From Caulobacter rhizosphaerae (GTDB taxonomy: Bacteria; Pseudomonadota; Alphaproteobacteria; Caulobacterales; Caulobacteraceae), in contig NZ_CP048815.1 of assembly GCF_010977555.1 (NCBI RefSeq), positions 4,766,501 through 4,830,500 on the forward strand: DNA of 64,000 nucleotides. Direction: 5' to 3'. A program made the position numbers and the translations under genes. The notes below the pieces were generated by a model, which ran no database searches, was not told the DNA's origin, and worked only from the letters and a program-made list of their open reading frames with translations. The stretch's first letter is position 1. Each line of letters opens with the position of its first letter. This document shows, in pieces, positions 48,477 to 58,400 of this stretch.

Positions 48477-50429
48477 ATGGGCAAGCACTTGCGCGACGAG
48501 CCAGCCGGGGGGCTTGCGGCGTCCGGCCTCGAACAGGCCGCCGCCGATTGGTTCTTCGAAAGCAGCCTCGACATGTTCGTGGTGCTGGAGAACGACGCCA
48601 TTCTCCGCGTCAATCCGGCCTGGACCCGGCTGACCGGCTGGGCGCCCGAAGAGACCCTGGGCCGGTCGATGCGCGACTTCTTCCACCTGCACGACACCGA
48701 TGTCCTGCGCGGCGTCGGCGACACCCTGCGCGCACAGGGCCAGGCCCGGGCCGAGCACCGCCTGGCCCGCAAGGGCGGCGGCTGGCTGTGGGTCTGCTCG
48801 CAATCCAAGCTGCTGCCCGAGACGTTCGGACACGACGCCGTGCTGGTCGTGTTCCAGGACTTCACCGAGGACCGCGCCCGGCGGATCGAGCGCCAGCAGT
48901 CCGAGCGCGCCAACGAGCTGCTGCGCAACGCCGCCGGCGTCTATGTCTGGCGGTTCGACCCGCGCAAGGGGATCTACGTCTTCGAGCAGGACGTCCCCAC
49001 TCCATCGTCGCCGGACGGCGGGGTGCGGACCATGACCATCGGCGAGATGAACGGCTCGGTCCATCCGGACGACCAGCAGAAGGTCTGGGAGGCGTTCAGC
49101 CAGACCCTGGCGACCGGCGATCACCACGTGCTGACCTATCGCTATTTCGACCCGGCCCACCAGAGCTGGATCTGGATGCGATCCGCCTGGCGGGGCGCGC
49201 GGGGCGCCAGCGCCAGGAGCTGGGACGTGATCGGCATCAGCCAGGACGTTACCGAACTGGTCGCCACCCGCGACGCCGCCCTGCACGCGGCCGAGGCCAA
49301 GTCCCAGTTCCTGGCCAATATGAGCCACGAGATCCGCACCCCGATGAACGGTGTGTTGGGCGTCATGCACCTACTCAAGCGCGAGACCCTTTCAGCAGAC
49401 GGCCGGCAGTTGCTGACCGAGGCGCTTGATTGCGGGGCCATGCTGTCGGAGCTGCTCAACGACATCATCGACTTTTCCAAGGTCGAGGCGGGCAAGCTGG
49501 AACTGCACGTCGAGCCGATCGATCCGGCCGCGGTCCTGCGCAGCGTCGCAGACCTGCTGCGCCCGTTGGCCACGCAGAAGGGCCTGGGCCTGACCATCGC
49601 CGTCGCCCCCGGGGTCGGCTGGATCGGCGCGGACCCTCTGCGGCTGCGCCAAGCCCTGTTCAACCTGGTGGGCAACGCCGTGAAGTTCACCCTGGAGGGC
49701 GGCGTCCAGGTCCGCCTGGCGCCGGCCGGTCGGCCAGGCGAACGGCGCCTGCGCTTCGAGATCCAGGACACCGGCGTCGGCATCGACGAGGCCATCGCCG
49801 ACGGCCTGTTCCAGCGCTTCAGCCAGGCCGACGGCTCGACCACCCGGCGGTTCGGCGGCGCCGGCCTGGGCCTGGCCATCACTCGGCGGCTGGCGATCCT
49901 GATGGGCGGCGACATCGGCTTTTCCAGCCCGCCGGAAGGCGGCTCGCTGTTCTGGCTCGAGATCGCCGCCCCGCCCGCCTCCGAGGCCGTCGCGCCCGCG
50001 GAGCCGGCGGACATCGCCCTGCTGGCCGGCGCGCGTGTGCTGATCGTCGAGGACAACGCCACCAATCGGCTGATCGCCGGCCGGCTGCTGCAGGCCATGG
50101 GGGCGGAGGTCGAGACCGCAGACGATGGCGTCCAGGGGGTCGAGGCCGTCGAGCGCGACGCCCGGGGATTCGACCTGGTCTTCATGGACATCCAGATGCC
50201 CGGTTTGGACGGCGTCGAGGCCACCCGGCGCATTCGGGCCCTGGGCGGCGAGGCCGGCGCGATCCCGATCATCGCCATGACCGCCAACGCCCTGGCCCAC
50301 CAGCGGGCGGCCTACATCGCCGCCGGCATGAACGGCGCGGTGGCCAAGCCGCTGTCCCCCGCCGCCCTGGTCCAGGCGATCGCCGCCGTGCTGGGCCAGC
50401 CGGCGGATGCAGCTTCCCGGGCGTCCTAG
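48477..50429 (+). CDS. PAS-domain hybrid histidine kinase
   Basis: The protein has about 650 residues. A PAS domain occupies about 20-125 (WFFESSLDMFVVLENDAILR, then RLTGWAPEETLG), and a second PAS-like region about 140-260. The HisKA box FLANMSHEIRTPMNG carries His284, and the HATPase has N box LVGNAVKFT, DTGVGID and GGAGLGLAITRRLA. A receiver domain follows, with VEDNATNR and the acceptor Asp571 in MDIQMPGLDG. No membrane segment is seen, so it is a soluble sensor. Starts at 48417, 48444, 48471 and 48477 are possible; the last has AGGGA at good spacing. It diverges from the serine hydrolase gene. Confidence 0.88.
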   Translation: MGKHLRDEPAGGLAASGLEQAAADWFFESSLDMFVVLENDAILRVNPAWTRLTGWAPEETLGRSMRDFFHLHDTDVLRGVGDTLRAQGQARAEHRLARKGGGWLWVCSQSKLLPETFGHDAVLVVFQDFTEDRARRIERQQSERANELLRNAAGVYVWRFDPRKGIYVFEQDVPTPSSPDGGVRTMTIGEMNGSVHPDDQQKVWEAFSQTLATGDHHVLTYRYFDPAHQSWIWMRSAWRGARGASARSWDVIGISQDVTELVATRDAALHAAEAKSQFLANMSHEIRTPMNGVLGVMHLLKRETLSADGRQLLTEALDCGAMLSELLNDIIDFSKVEAGKLELHVEPIDPAAVLRSVADLLRPLATQKGLGLTIAVAPGVGWIGADPLRLRQALFNLVGNAVKFTLEGGVQVRLAPAGRPGERRLRFEIQDTGVGIDEAIADGLFQRFSQADGSTTRRFGGAGLGLAITRRLAILMGGDIGFSSPPEGGSLFWLEIAAPPASEAVAPAEPADIALLAGARVLIVEDNATNRLIAGRLLQAMGAEVETADDGVQGVEAVERDARGFDLVFMDIQMPGLDGVEATRRIRALGGEAGAIPIIAMTANALAHQRAAYIAAGMNGAVAKPLSPAALVQAIAAVLGQPADAASRAS

Positions 50430-50595
50430 CCTTTCGAACCTCATCGCCGCCGCAATCACGCAACACAGCTGCAAGATTCCAGGTCCACGAAGGCCGCGCC
50501 GCAGCGAGTCGCGCCTTGTCGCGAAGGCCAGGCTTCCTAAATCTGGACCCGCGGGTCCAAAACGAGGCCGCGAGCCGGCAACCAGGGGGCGACAG

Positions 50596-51837
50596 ATGGA
50601 CGACGGCCGGATCGCCAGCCCCGCCACCGAGCGGTACGCCAGGAAGAAGGAGGCGATCCTCGCCGCGGCCACCGCGATCCTGAACCGCCAGGGCGTCAAG
50701 GGCATGACCCTGTCGGACGTGGCCGCCAAGGTGGGGCTGATCACCACCAGCGTCACCTACTACTACCGCAAGAAGGACGACCTGGCCGCCGCCTGTTTCA
50801 TGCGCGGCGTGGAGCGCCTCGACGCCGTGGTCGGCGAGGCGGCCAAGGCGCCGGACGCGCCCAGCCGCCTGCTGGCCTTCCTGGACCTGTATCTCGACCT
50901 GAACCGCCGCGTGCGGCTGGGCGAGGCCGCGCCCCTGACCAGATTCACCGAAATGCGGGCCCTGAAGGAGCCCCTGCGCGGCTCGGTGCAGGGCGCGTTC
51001 AACGATCTGTTCCGCCGGGTGCGCGGCTTCTTCGAAGGTCCGCAGTTCGACCACCTCGACAAGCGCGACCGCAACGCCCGCACCCAGCTGTTGCTGGAGC
51101 AGCTGTTCTGGACGGGCTCGTGGCTGCGCCGCTACGACGTCGAGGACTATGGCCGCGTCCGCGACAAGATGTACGACATCCTAGTCCACGGCCTGACCCC
51201 GAAGGGCGCCGGCGGCCACGCCGCCTGGGCTCCACTGCCCCTGCCCGACCCGACGCCGCAGTCGTCCGAGGGCCAGGAATGGCGCGAGACCTTCCTGGTC
51301 GCCGCCACCCGGCTGATCAACCAGCGTGGCTATCGCGGGGCCTCGGTCGAGGACATCTCGGCCCAGTTGAACGTCACCAAGGGCTCGTTCTACCACCACC
51401 ATGAGGACAAGGACGCCCTGGTGGTCGAGTGCTTCGAGCGCACCTTCGCCGTCACCCGCAAGGCCCAGGCCGACGCCCGCGCCCTGGGCGCCGACGGCTG
51501 GACCCAGCTGTCCTCGGCGACCGCCGCCCTGGTCGCCTACCAGCTGTCGGAGCACGGTCCGCTGCTGCGCGCCTCGTCGATGGGCGCCCTGCCGATCGAG
51601 ATCCGCCACGAGATGGTTCAGGGCTACAACCGCGGCTCCGAACGGTTCGCGGCGATCATCTCGGACGGCGTCGCCGAGGGCTCGGTGCGGGCGGTGGACC
51701 CGATGATCGCGGCCCACATGATCAATTCGATGCTGAACGCCGCCGCCTCGCTGGGCGTCTGGGTTCCAGGCCTTGAGCGCGACGAAGCGGCCCAGCTGTT
51801 CGCCCGGCCGCTGCTGACGGGGCTGTTTTCGAAGTAG
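50596..51837 (+). CDS. Tandem TetR regulator (two DNA-binding domains in one chain)
   Basis: The protein has 413 residues, twice the usual TetR size. The first HTH (about 17-62) has LSDVAAKVGLITTSVTYYYRKKDDL and the second (about 230-275) has VEDISAQLNVTKGSFYHHHEDKDAL (both by position). Each is followed by a helical ligand-binding-like region. The fused layout would let a single chain bind DNA as a pseudo-dimer. The ATG at 50596 lies after a leader with GGGGGCGACAG; the longer upstream frame is low quality. The regulated genes are unknown, but the neighbouring kinase and the fatty-acid genes upstream are candidates. A repeat element follows its stop. Confidence 0.88.
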   Translation: MDDGRIASPATERYARKKEAILAAATAILNRQGVKGMTLSDVAAKVGLITTSVTYYYRKKDDLAAACFMRGVERLDAVVGEAAKAPDAPSRLLAFLDLYLDLNRRVRLGEAAPLTRFTEMRALKEPLRGSVQGAFNDLFRRVRGFFEGPQFDHLDKRDRNARTQLLLEQLFWTGSWLRRYDVEDYGRVRDKMYDILVHGLTPKGAGGHAAWAPLPLPDPTPQSSEGQEWRETFLVAATRLINQRGYRGASVEDISAQLNVTKGSFYHHHEDKDALVVECFERTFAVTRKAQADARALGADGWTQLSSATAALVAYQLSEHGPLLRASSMGALPIEIRHEMVQGYNRGSERFAAIISDGVAEGSVRAVDPMIAAHMINSMLNAAASLGVWVPGLERDEAAQLFARPLLTGLFSK

Positions 51838-51849
51838 GCGCGGCGAACA

Positions 51850-51967
51850 CTTGCCCCCACCTGACCGCTGCGCGGTCTGTCCGCCCCCATGGGGGGCGGA
51901 GCCTTCGCATTGAAGCGCTCTTCCCCCTCCGGGGGAAGACGGCCGCGAAGCGGTCCGTAGGGGGCAG
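51850..51967 (-). repeat. Four-hairpin intergenic repeat, copy B (inverted)
   Basis: Reverse-complemented, it reads CTGCCCCCTACGG through AGGTGGGGGCAAG with the same hairpin order as copy A. Its third stem is one base pair longer (CCGCCCCCC-AT-GGGGGGCGG), with both sides changed together. Confidence 0.9.
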
Positions 51968-52250
51968 GCGGTCGCCGGCTCATCCCATGAGGTGAAATAA
52001 TCGCCGCGCCATGTCGCAAAGCCCCGCCCTGCTTCGTCATCCTCGGGAAGGCTGAAGCGCGGACGTCCTCGCGCCCTCCACCCTGGCGAGAAAAATTGCG
52101 ATGACGTCTCCCCCTTTCATTCCGCCTCCCTCGCACCCAATTGAACGAACGTCGATCGCTCACGAGGGCGGACGGCCGTTTGGGGTTGGGGGTTGAGCGG
52201 TGAAGGTCCGGGCGAGCGAGCCCGCCACAGCGGCGGCGGGATCTTCCTCT

Positions 52251-52291
52251 ATATTGCTAAGCAATTTGACTATTAAATTCCTTAGCAATAT
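52251..52291. promoter_or_regulatory. MarR-type operator of the efflux operon
   Basis: The perfect 11-base arms ATATTGCTAAG and CTTAGCAATAT are separated by 19 A/T-rich bases. TTGCT-A-AGCAA within the left arm is itself symmetric. The site ends 11 bases before the marR ATG at 52303, covering the likely promoter. Confidence 0.8.
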
Positions 52292-52302
52292 GAGTCGCGA
52301 CC

Positions 52303-52815
52303 ATGGCGAACAGCGATCCTCCACCCGGACAAGAACCCTGGCGCGGATCGCACACGCCCCGCGATCCGATCGGCCAGCGGCTGAAGACCATCTCGATGCT
52401 CACGCGCCAGATCGGTCGCAAGATCGGCGAGAACCTGGGCGTGAACGTCACCGACATGGCGGCGCTGGAGCACCTGCTGATCAACGGACCGATGACGCCG
52501 GGCCAGCTGGCCGGGCATCTGAAGGTGACCACCGCCGCCGCCACCCAGGTCGTCGACCGCCTGGAACGCGCCGGCCACGTCGCGCGCGAGCGACGGACCA
52601 ACGATCGGCGCAAGATCTGCGTCGTGCCGGTGGCGGCCGCGCTCGATCGGGCCTTCGCGCAACTGGCGCCAATGATGAATGGACTGGACGGGGTCATCGC
52701 CGACCTGTCGCCCGCCGAACGCCAGGTCATCGAACGCTTTCTGGACCAGGTCGTCGAGGTCTACGGGACCGTCGCCGGCCTTCCGACGGCCTCGCCCCCT
52801 CGACCCCATTGTTGA
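52303..52815 (+). CDS. MarR-family transcriptional regulator
   Basis: The protein has 170 residues. A proline-rich N-terminal tail of about 25 residues is followed by the winged helix: VTDMAALEHLLINGPMTPGQLAGHLKVTTAAATQVVDRLERAGHVARERRTNDRRK (residues 48-104, by position), with the wing DRR. It lies at the head of an operon with the outer-membrane lipoprotein, adaptor and RND pump genes, and a perfect palindrome sits directly upstream of its start, so it is almost certainly the local repressor. The inducing ligand is unknown. Confidence 0.92.
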   Translation: MANSDPPPGQEPWRGSHTPRDPIGQRLKTISMLTRQIGRKIGENLGVNVTDMAALEHLLINGPMTPGQLAGHLKVTTAAATQVVDRLERAGHVARERRTNDRRKICVVPVAAALDRAFAQLAPMMNGLDGVIADLSPAERQVIERFLDQVVEVYGTVAGLPTASPPRPHC

Positions 52816-52864
52816 AATAGTCCCGACCGCCCTCCCCGTCGGTCGCGCCCGCAGGTGATTGTTG

Positions 52865-54391
52865 ATGAGTGAGATGATGACCGGAGAGCCCAGGCGCCCT
52901 CGGCCATTCCGATCCGGGGCTCCGACCTCGGCGCTGGACCTGGCCCTGGGCCTGGGCCTGGGCCTGGCGGGTCTGGTCCTGGCCGGCTGCGTGAACACCC
53001 CGCGTCCGACGCCCGACACCCGCCTGCCCGCCGCCTACGAAGCCCCCGCCGGAACGGCGCAGGCCGACCTCGACCGCTGGTGGACCAGCTTCAACGACCC
53101 GCAGTTGACCAGCCTGATCGAGACGGCGCTGGAAAAGGCGCCCGACGCCCGCACCGCCGCCGCCGTGCTGGACGAGGCCCGCGCCGTCCGCCGCGGCCAG
53201 GTGCGCCAGATCTGGATCCCGAACACGCCCCTGACCGGCAACGCCGGCCGCACCCACACGGAAATCCTCAGCCAGACCGTTCCGCCGGGCGGCATCCCCT
53301 TCACCCGGGGCGGCGACAGCGACAGCTACAACGCCAATTTCGACGTCAGCTGGGAACTGGACCTGTTCGGCCGCAAGCGGGCCGGCCTGGGCGTGGTCAA
53401 CAACGACTTCGCCGCCGCCCGTTTCGCCTATGAAGGGGCCCGCGCCTCGCTGGCCGCCAATGTCGCCCAGTCCTATTTCGAAGCCCGCGGCCTGGCCGTG
53501 CAACTGGACGACGCCCGCCAGACCGAGCGCATCAACACCTCGCTGCGCGACTTCGCGGTCAAGAAGGCCAATGCCGGCCTGATCGCCACCTCCGAAGCCG
53601 ACCGCGCCGAGGCCGACCTGGCCGACACCCAGGCCCGCGCCGCCAACCTGGAGGCCCAGCTGGGCGCCGCCCGCCGCAGCCTGCTGATCCTGGTCGGGCG
53701 CGGGATCGACCCTCTGGCCAGCCTGCCGGTCGACGCCAGGCTGGACCTGGCCCCGCCCGTACCCGCCACCATTCCCGGCGACCTGCTGGGCCGCCGACCG
53801 GACGTGCGCGAAGCCCAGGCCCGCCTGGCCTCGGCTTCCAAGACGCTGAAGGTCAACGAACTGGCCCTGCTGCCGACCTTCAACATCACGCCCGGCGTGG
53901 GCCTGTCCAAGAGCGTGTCGCCCAGCTTCGGCGGCGGCAGCGGGACGAGCTCCACCTCCACGTCCACCTGGACCCTGGGGGCCAATGTCTCGATCCCGGT
54001 GCTGAACATCCCGGCCCTGCTGGCCGACATCGACGCCCAGGACGCTCGCACCCGCCAGGCCGCCATCGCCTTGGAGAAGACCGTGCAGACCGCCTATGGC
54101 GAGGCCGAGAACGCCATGCTGCAGCTGGCCGCCGACCAGCGCCGCGTCAACCTGCTGACCGCCGGCGAGGCCCGGGCCCAGCGCGCCTACGAGGCCAACC
54201 GCAAAGGCTATGGCCTGGGCCTGATCGACCTGACCACCACCCTGCAGGCCGAGCAGTCCTGGCGCGCCTCGCGCTCGGCCCTGACCGGCGCCCGGACCGA
54301 CGCCCTGCTGCACGCCGTCCAGACCTACAAGGCGCTGGGCGGCGGCTGGTCGCCGACGTCCATGACCTCGACCCAAGTTTCCTCGAAATGA
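52865..54391 (+). CDS. NodT-family RND efflux outer-membrane lipoprotein
   Basis: The protein has 508 residues. A twin-basic/hydrophobic signal (LALGLGLGLAGLVLAGC) ends in the lipobox LAGC near residue 41. Two TolC-like repeats follow; family motifs are RWWTSFNDPQLTSLI, WELDLFGRKRAG, SYFEARGLAVQLDDARQT and LGRRPDVREAQARLASA. It forms the outer-membrane channel for the adjacent pump. ATGs at 52865, 52874 and 52877 are possible; the first has GCAGGTG at suitable distance. The stop overlaps the next start (ATGA), indicating coupled translation. Confidence 0.92.
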   Translation: MSEMMTGEPRRPRPFRSGAPTSALDLALGLGLGLAGLVLAGCVNTPRPTPDTRLPAAYEAPAGTAQADLDRWWTSFNDPQLTSLIETALEKAPDARTAAAVLDEARAVRRGQVRQIWIPNTPLTGNAGRTHTEILSQTVPPGGIPFTRGGDSDSYNANFDVSWELDLFGRKRAGLGVVNNDFAAARFAYEGARASLAANVAQSYFEARGLAVQLDDARQTERINTSLRDFAVKKANAGLIATSEADRAEADLADTQARAANLEAQLGAARRSLLILVGRGIDPLASLPVDARLDLAPPVPATIPGDLLGRRPDVREAQARLASASKTLKVNELALLPTFNITPGVGLSKSVSPSFGGGSGTSSTSTSTWTLGANVSIPVLNIPALLADIDAQDARTRQAAIALEKTVQTAYGEAENAMLQLAADQRRVNLLTAGEARAQRAYEANRKGYGLGLIDLTTTLQAEQSWRASRSALTGARTDALLHAVQTYKALGGGWSPTSMTSTQVSSK

Positions 54392-55467
54392 GACCCTTCC
54401 CCATGACGACCCGCACCGTGCTCGCCGCCATGATCCTGATCGCCTCGACCGGCCTGACCGCCTGCGGCGACAAGAAGGACAAGCCCGCAGAGAAGGCCCC
54501 GGCCGCCGCCCAGGCCCGCGCTGTCAGCGTCGGCTCGGTCGAGACCCGGCCGCTGGGCGGCGGGGTCGAGGCCTCGGGCCAGTTGGTCTCGCGCGAGGAG
54601 GCCGCCGTCGGCTCCGAGCTCAGCGGCTACCGCGTCGCCCGGCTCTATGCCGACGAAGGCGACTGGGTGCGGGCCGGACAGCCGCTGGCCCAGCTGGACG
54701 CCACCCTGTTGCGGGCCCAGGTCGACCAGCAGGCGGCCCTGACCGCTCAGGCCCAGGCGGAGGCCAAGCGGGTCGCCGGCCTGGACGGCCAGGGCGTGCT
54801 TAGCCAGGAGCAGATCGAGACCCGCCGGTACCAGGCCAAGGCTCAGGAAGCGGCGTTGAACGAGCTGCGCACCCGGGTTTCGCGGATGACCATCACCGCC
54901 CCCGTCAGCGGCCGGATCCTGCAGCGCGGCGTCCAGCCGGGCCAGATCGCCGGCGGCGGGACCACGCCCTGGTTCACCATCGCTCGCGACGGCCTGGTCG
55001 AGCTGGACGCCGAGGTCAACGAGGCCGACCTGGCGGGGGTCCGCGCCGGCCAGCCGGTCCAGGTCAGCCTACCCGGCGGCCAGTCGGTGTCGGGCGTGGT
55101 GCGCCTGGTCAGCCCGCGGGTCGACAGCAACAGCCGCCTGGGCCGGGTGCGCGTGCGCCTGCCGGTCCGTCCCGACCTGCGCCCCGGCGGCTTCGGCCGC
55201 GCCACCTTCGGCGCTTCCGGCACATCGGTGACCGCCATCCCTGAGTCCGCGATCCGCTACGAGGCCGACGGCCTTTATGTGATGACGGTCGACAGCGCCA
55301 ACCGCGCCCACCAGACGCCGGTCAAGATCGGCCAGAAGGGCGGCGGCTGGGCCCAGGTCGTCCAGGGCCCGCAGGCCGGAACCCGCATCGTGCTGGGCGG
55401 AGCCTCGTTCGTCACCGACGGCGACCTGATCCGCCCCGCCGCCACGACCCAGCAGGCGGCGCGCTGA
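54388..55467 (+). CDS. RND periplasmic adaptor (membrane fusion protein)
   Basis: The protein has 359 residues. The signal peptide ends in the lipobox LTAC near residue 25. The lipoyl halves are VEASGQLVSREEAAVGSELS and ITAPVSGRILQRGVQPGQI, separated by a short coiled coil (about 105-155). Beta-barrel and membrane-proximal domains follow, with VNEADLAGVRAGQPVQVSL. It links the RND pump to the NodT-type channel. The ATG at 54388 overlaps the upstream stop by four bases; a second ATG at 54403 would also leave an intact lipoprotein signal. Its own TGA shares an A with the pump gene start. Confidence 0.92.
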   Translation: MRPFPMTTRTVLAAMILIASTGLTACGDKKDKPAEKAPAAAQARAVSVGSVETRPLGGGVEASGQLVSREEAAVGSELSGYRVARLYADEGDWVRAGQPLAQLDATLLRAQVDQQAALTAQAQAEAKRVAGLDGQGVLSQEQIETRRYQAKAQEAALNELRTRVSRMTITAPVSGRILQRGVQPGQIAGGGTTPWFTIARDGLVELDAEVNEADLAGVRAGQPVQVSLPGGQSVSGVVRLVSPRVDSNSRLGRVRVRLPVRPDLRPGGFGRATFGASGTSVTAIPESAIRYEADGLYVMTVDSANRAHQTPVKIGQKGGGWAQVVQGPQAGTRIVLGGASFVTDGDLIRPAATTQQAAR

Positions 55468-58400
55468 TGGCTACTGAACACAAGACTGGCGAACACAAGA
55501 CTGGCGAACTCCGCATCTCCGCCTGGGCGATCAAGAACCCGATCCCCGTCGCGGTGCTGTTCATCGCCCTGATCATCGCCGGCATCGGCTGCTACATGGG
55601 CCTGCCCATCAAGCAGTTCCCCAATGTCGAGTTCCCCGCCGTGACCGTGACGGTTACCCAGAGCGGCGCCGCGCCCGGCGAGATGGAGACCCAGGTCACC
55701 CGCCCGATCGAAGACGCGGTGGCCAGCATCTCCAACGTCAAGACCATCCGCTCGTCGGTGGTCCAGGGAGCCTCGACCACAACGATCGAGTTCAACCTCG
55801 GCGAGGACCTGCAGAAGGTCACCGACGAGGTGCGCTCCAAGGTCGACCAGACCCGCTCGCTGCTGCCGCGCGAGGTCGACGAGCCGATCGTCCAGCGCCT
55901 GGAGATCACCAGCGCCCCGATCATCACCTACGCCGTCTCGGCCCCGAACATGAGCGCCACCGAGCTGTCGTGGTTCATCGACGACACGGTCACCCGCGCC
56001 CTGCAGGGCGAGAAGGGCGTAGCCCAGGTGGCCCGGGTCGGCGGCGTCGACCGCGAGATCAACGTCATCATCGATCCCGACCGCATGGCCAGCTTCGGCG
56101 TCACCGCCCCGCAGCTGAACCAGGCCCTGGCCAGCTTCAGCGTCGACGCCCCCGGCGGCCGCGCCAAGATCGGCGGCCGCGAGCAGACCCTGCGCGTGCT
56201 GGGCGCGGCCACCACCGTCGAGCAGCTGCGCGCCATCACCATCCCGGTGGCCGGCGGCCGCTATGTGAAGCTGACCGACGTGGCCCAGGTCGGCCAGGGC
56301 GCGGAGGAGGAGCGCGGCTTCGCCCGTCTGGACGGCAAGCCCGTGGTCGCCTTCCAGGTGATGAAGACCCGCGACTCGAGCGACGTGGCCGTCGAGGATC
56401 GCGTCAAGGCGGCCGTCGACAGGCTGGAGGTCAAGCAACCGGGCGTGACGTTCGTGAAGATCTTCTCGACTGTCGACGAGACCCGCGCCAGCTTCACCGC
56501 CACCGAGCACACCCTGCTGGAAGGCATGCTGCTGGCCTCGCTGGTGGTGTTCCTGTTCCTGCGCGAGTGGCGGGCCACCCTGATCACCGCCATCGCCATG
56601 CCGGTGTCGCTGATCCCCACCTTCGCCTTCATGGCGGTGATGGGCTTCTCGCTGAACGTCGTGACCCTGCTGGCCCTGACCCTGGTCATCGGCATCCTGG
56701 TCGACGACGCCGTGGTCGAGATCGAGAACATCGAAAAGCGTGTCTCGCGCGGACAGAGGCCGTTCCAGGCGGCCATGGAAGGCGCGGACTCCATCGGCCT
56801 GGCCGTCGTGGCCACCACCTTCACCATCGTGGCGGTGTTCGTGCCGGTGTCCTACATGCCCGGCACGCCCGGCCAGTTCTTCAAGGAATTCGGCCTGACC
56901 GTCGCCGTGGCCGTGCTGTTTTCGCTGGTGGTCGCCCGCCTGTTGACGCCGCTGCTGGCCGCCTATTTCCTCAAGCCGTCAAAGGACCCGCATCCGCGCA
57001 AGCCGTTCGAGGGCCTCTATCGCAAGAGCCTGGACTGGGCCCTCGACCACCGGATCATCGCCTTCTTCCTGGGCGGCCTGCTGACCGTGGGCTCGCTGGT
57101 CGGCTCGGTCTTCCTGGCGATGATTGGCGTGTTGGCCGTCGGCTTCCAGCCACAGGGCAACGCCAACTACTACTACCTCAAGGTCCAGGGTCCGCCGGGG
57201 GCGACCACGGCCGACATGGAGCGCACCGTCCAGGCGGTGACCACCCTGTTCCGCAAGCGTCCCGAGACCGCCCACGTCTTCGCCCAGGTCGGTTCGAACA
57301 TCGGCAGCGGCTGGGGCGGCCAGAGCGGCGCCGACCTGCGCGACGCCACCATCACCATCGTGCTGAACGGCAAGCGCGACCTGACGGTGACGCAGATCAA
57401 GCAGGTGGTCCGCAACAGCCTGCACGACATTCCCGACGCCCGGGTCAACCTGCTGGGCGACTGGGGCACCTCGGACGTCCAGACCATCCTGACCGCCGAG
57501 GACGGCCCGCTGCTGGAACGCACGGCCGCCCAGATCGAGCGCGAGATGCAGAAGCTGACCACCGTGGCCGATCCGCGTCCTTCCTCGCCGCCCAGCGGTC
57601 CGGAAATCGTTATCCGGCCCAAGCCCGACGAAGCCGCCCGCCTGGGCGTCAGCGCCGCCGACATCGCCGCCATCGCCCGCGTGGCCACGGTCGGCGACAT
57701 CGACGCCAACGTCGCCAAGATGACCCAGGGCGAGCGGCGGATCCCGATCCGCGTGCGCCTGCCGGCCGACACCCGCGCCGACCTCGACGCCCTGGGCGCC
57801 CTGCGCATCCCCACGGCCAACGGCGGCTCGACCCGGCTCGACACCGTCGCCGACCTGTCGTTCCAGGCGGGACCCGCCAAGATCGACCGCTTCGCGCGCA
57901 AGCGTCAGCTGACCATCGAGGCCGACCTCAACAACGGCGCCCAGTTGGGTCAGGCGATGAGCGACGTCAACAACCTGCCCACGATGAAGAAGCTGCCCGC
58001 CGGCGTCGCCCCCGCAGCGGCCGGCGACCAGGAGGCCTTCATCGAACTGTTCACCGGCTTCGCGGTGGCTCTGCTGTCGGCCGTGGGCCTGGTGTTCGGC
58101 GTGCTGATCCTGCTGTTCCGCAGCTTCTTCAAGCCGATCACCATCCTGTCGGCCCTGCCATTGGCGATCAGCGGGGCCCTGGTCGCCCTGGTCGTCACCG
58201 GCCAGTCGCTGTCGATGCCGTCGCTGATCGGCTTCCTGATGCTGATGGGCCTGGCGGCCAAGAACTCGATCCTGCTGGTCGAATACGCCATCGAGCAGGA
58301 ACGGGCCGGCATGACCCAGCGCGACGCCATCCTCGACGCCTGCCACGAGCGGGCCCGGCCGATCATCATGACCACCCTGGCGATGATGGCCGGCATGCTG

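Larger units (their letters stand above)
51838..52302. other. 465-base intergenic region before the marR-efflux operon
   Basis: It holds copy B of the four-hairpin repeat (51850-51967), then about 280 bases in which I recognise no gene or RNA, and finally the A/T-rich MarR operator and promoter at 52240-52302. Confidence 0.5.

Noticed and set aside
48369..49370. A long upstream extension of the serine-hydrolase frame
   Set aside because: It is antisense to the PAS hybrid kinase, and the TTG at 48368 has an ideal AGGAGGA site.
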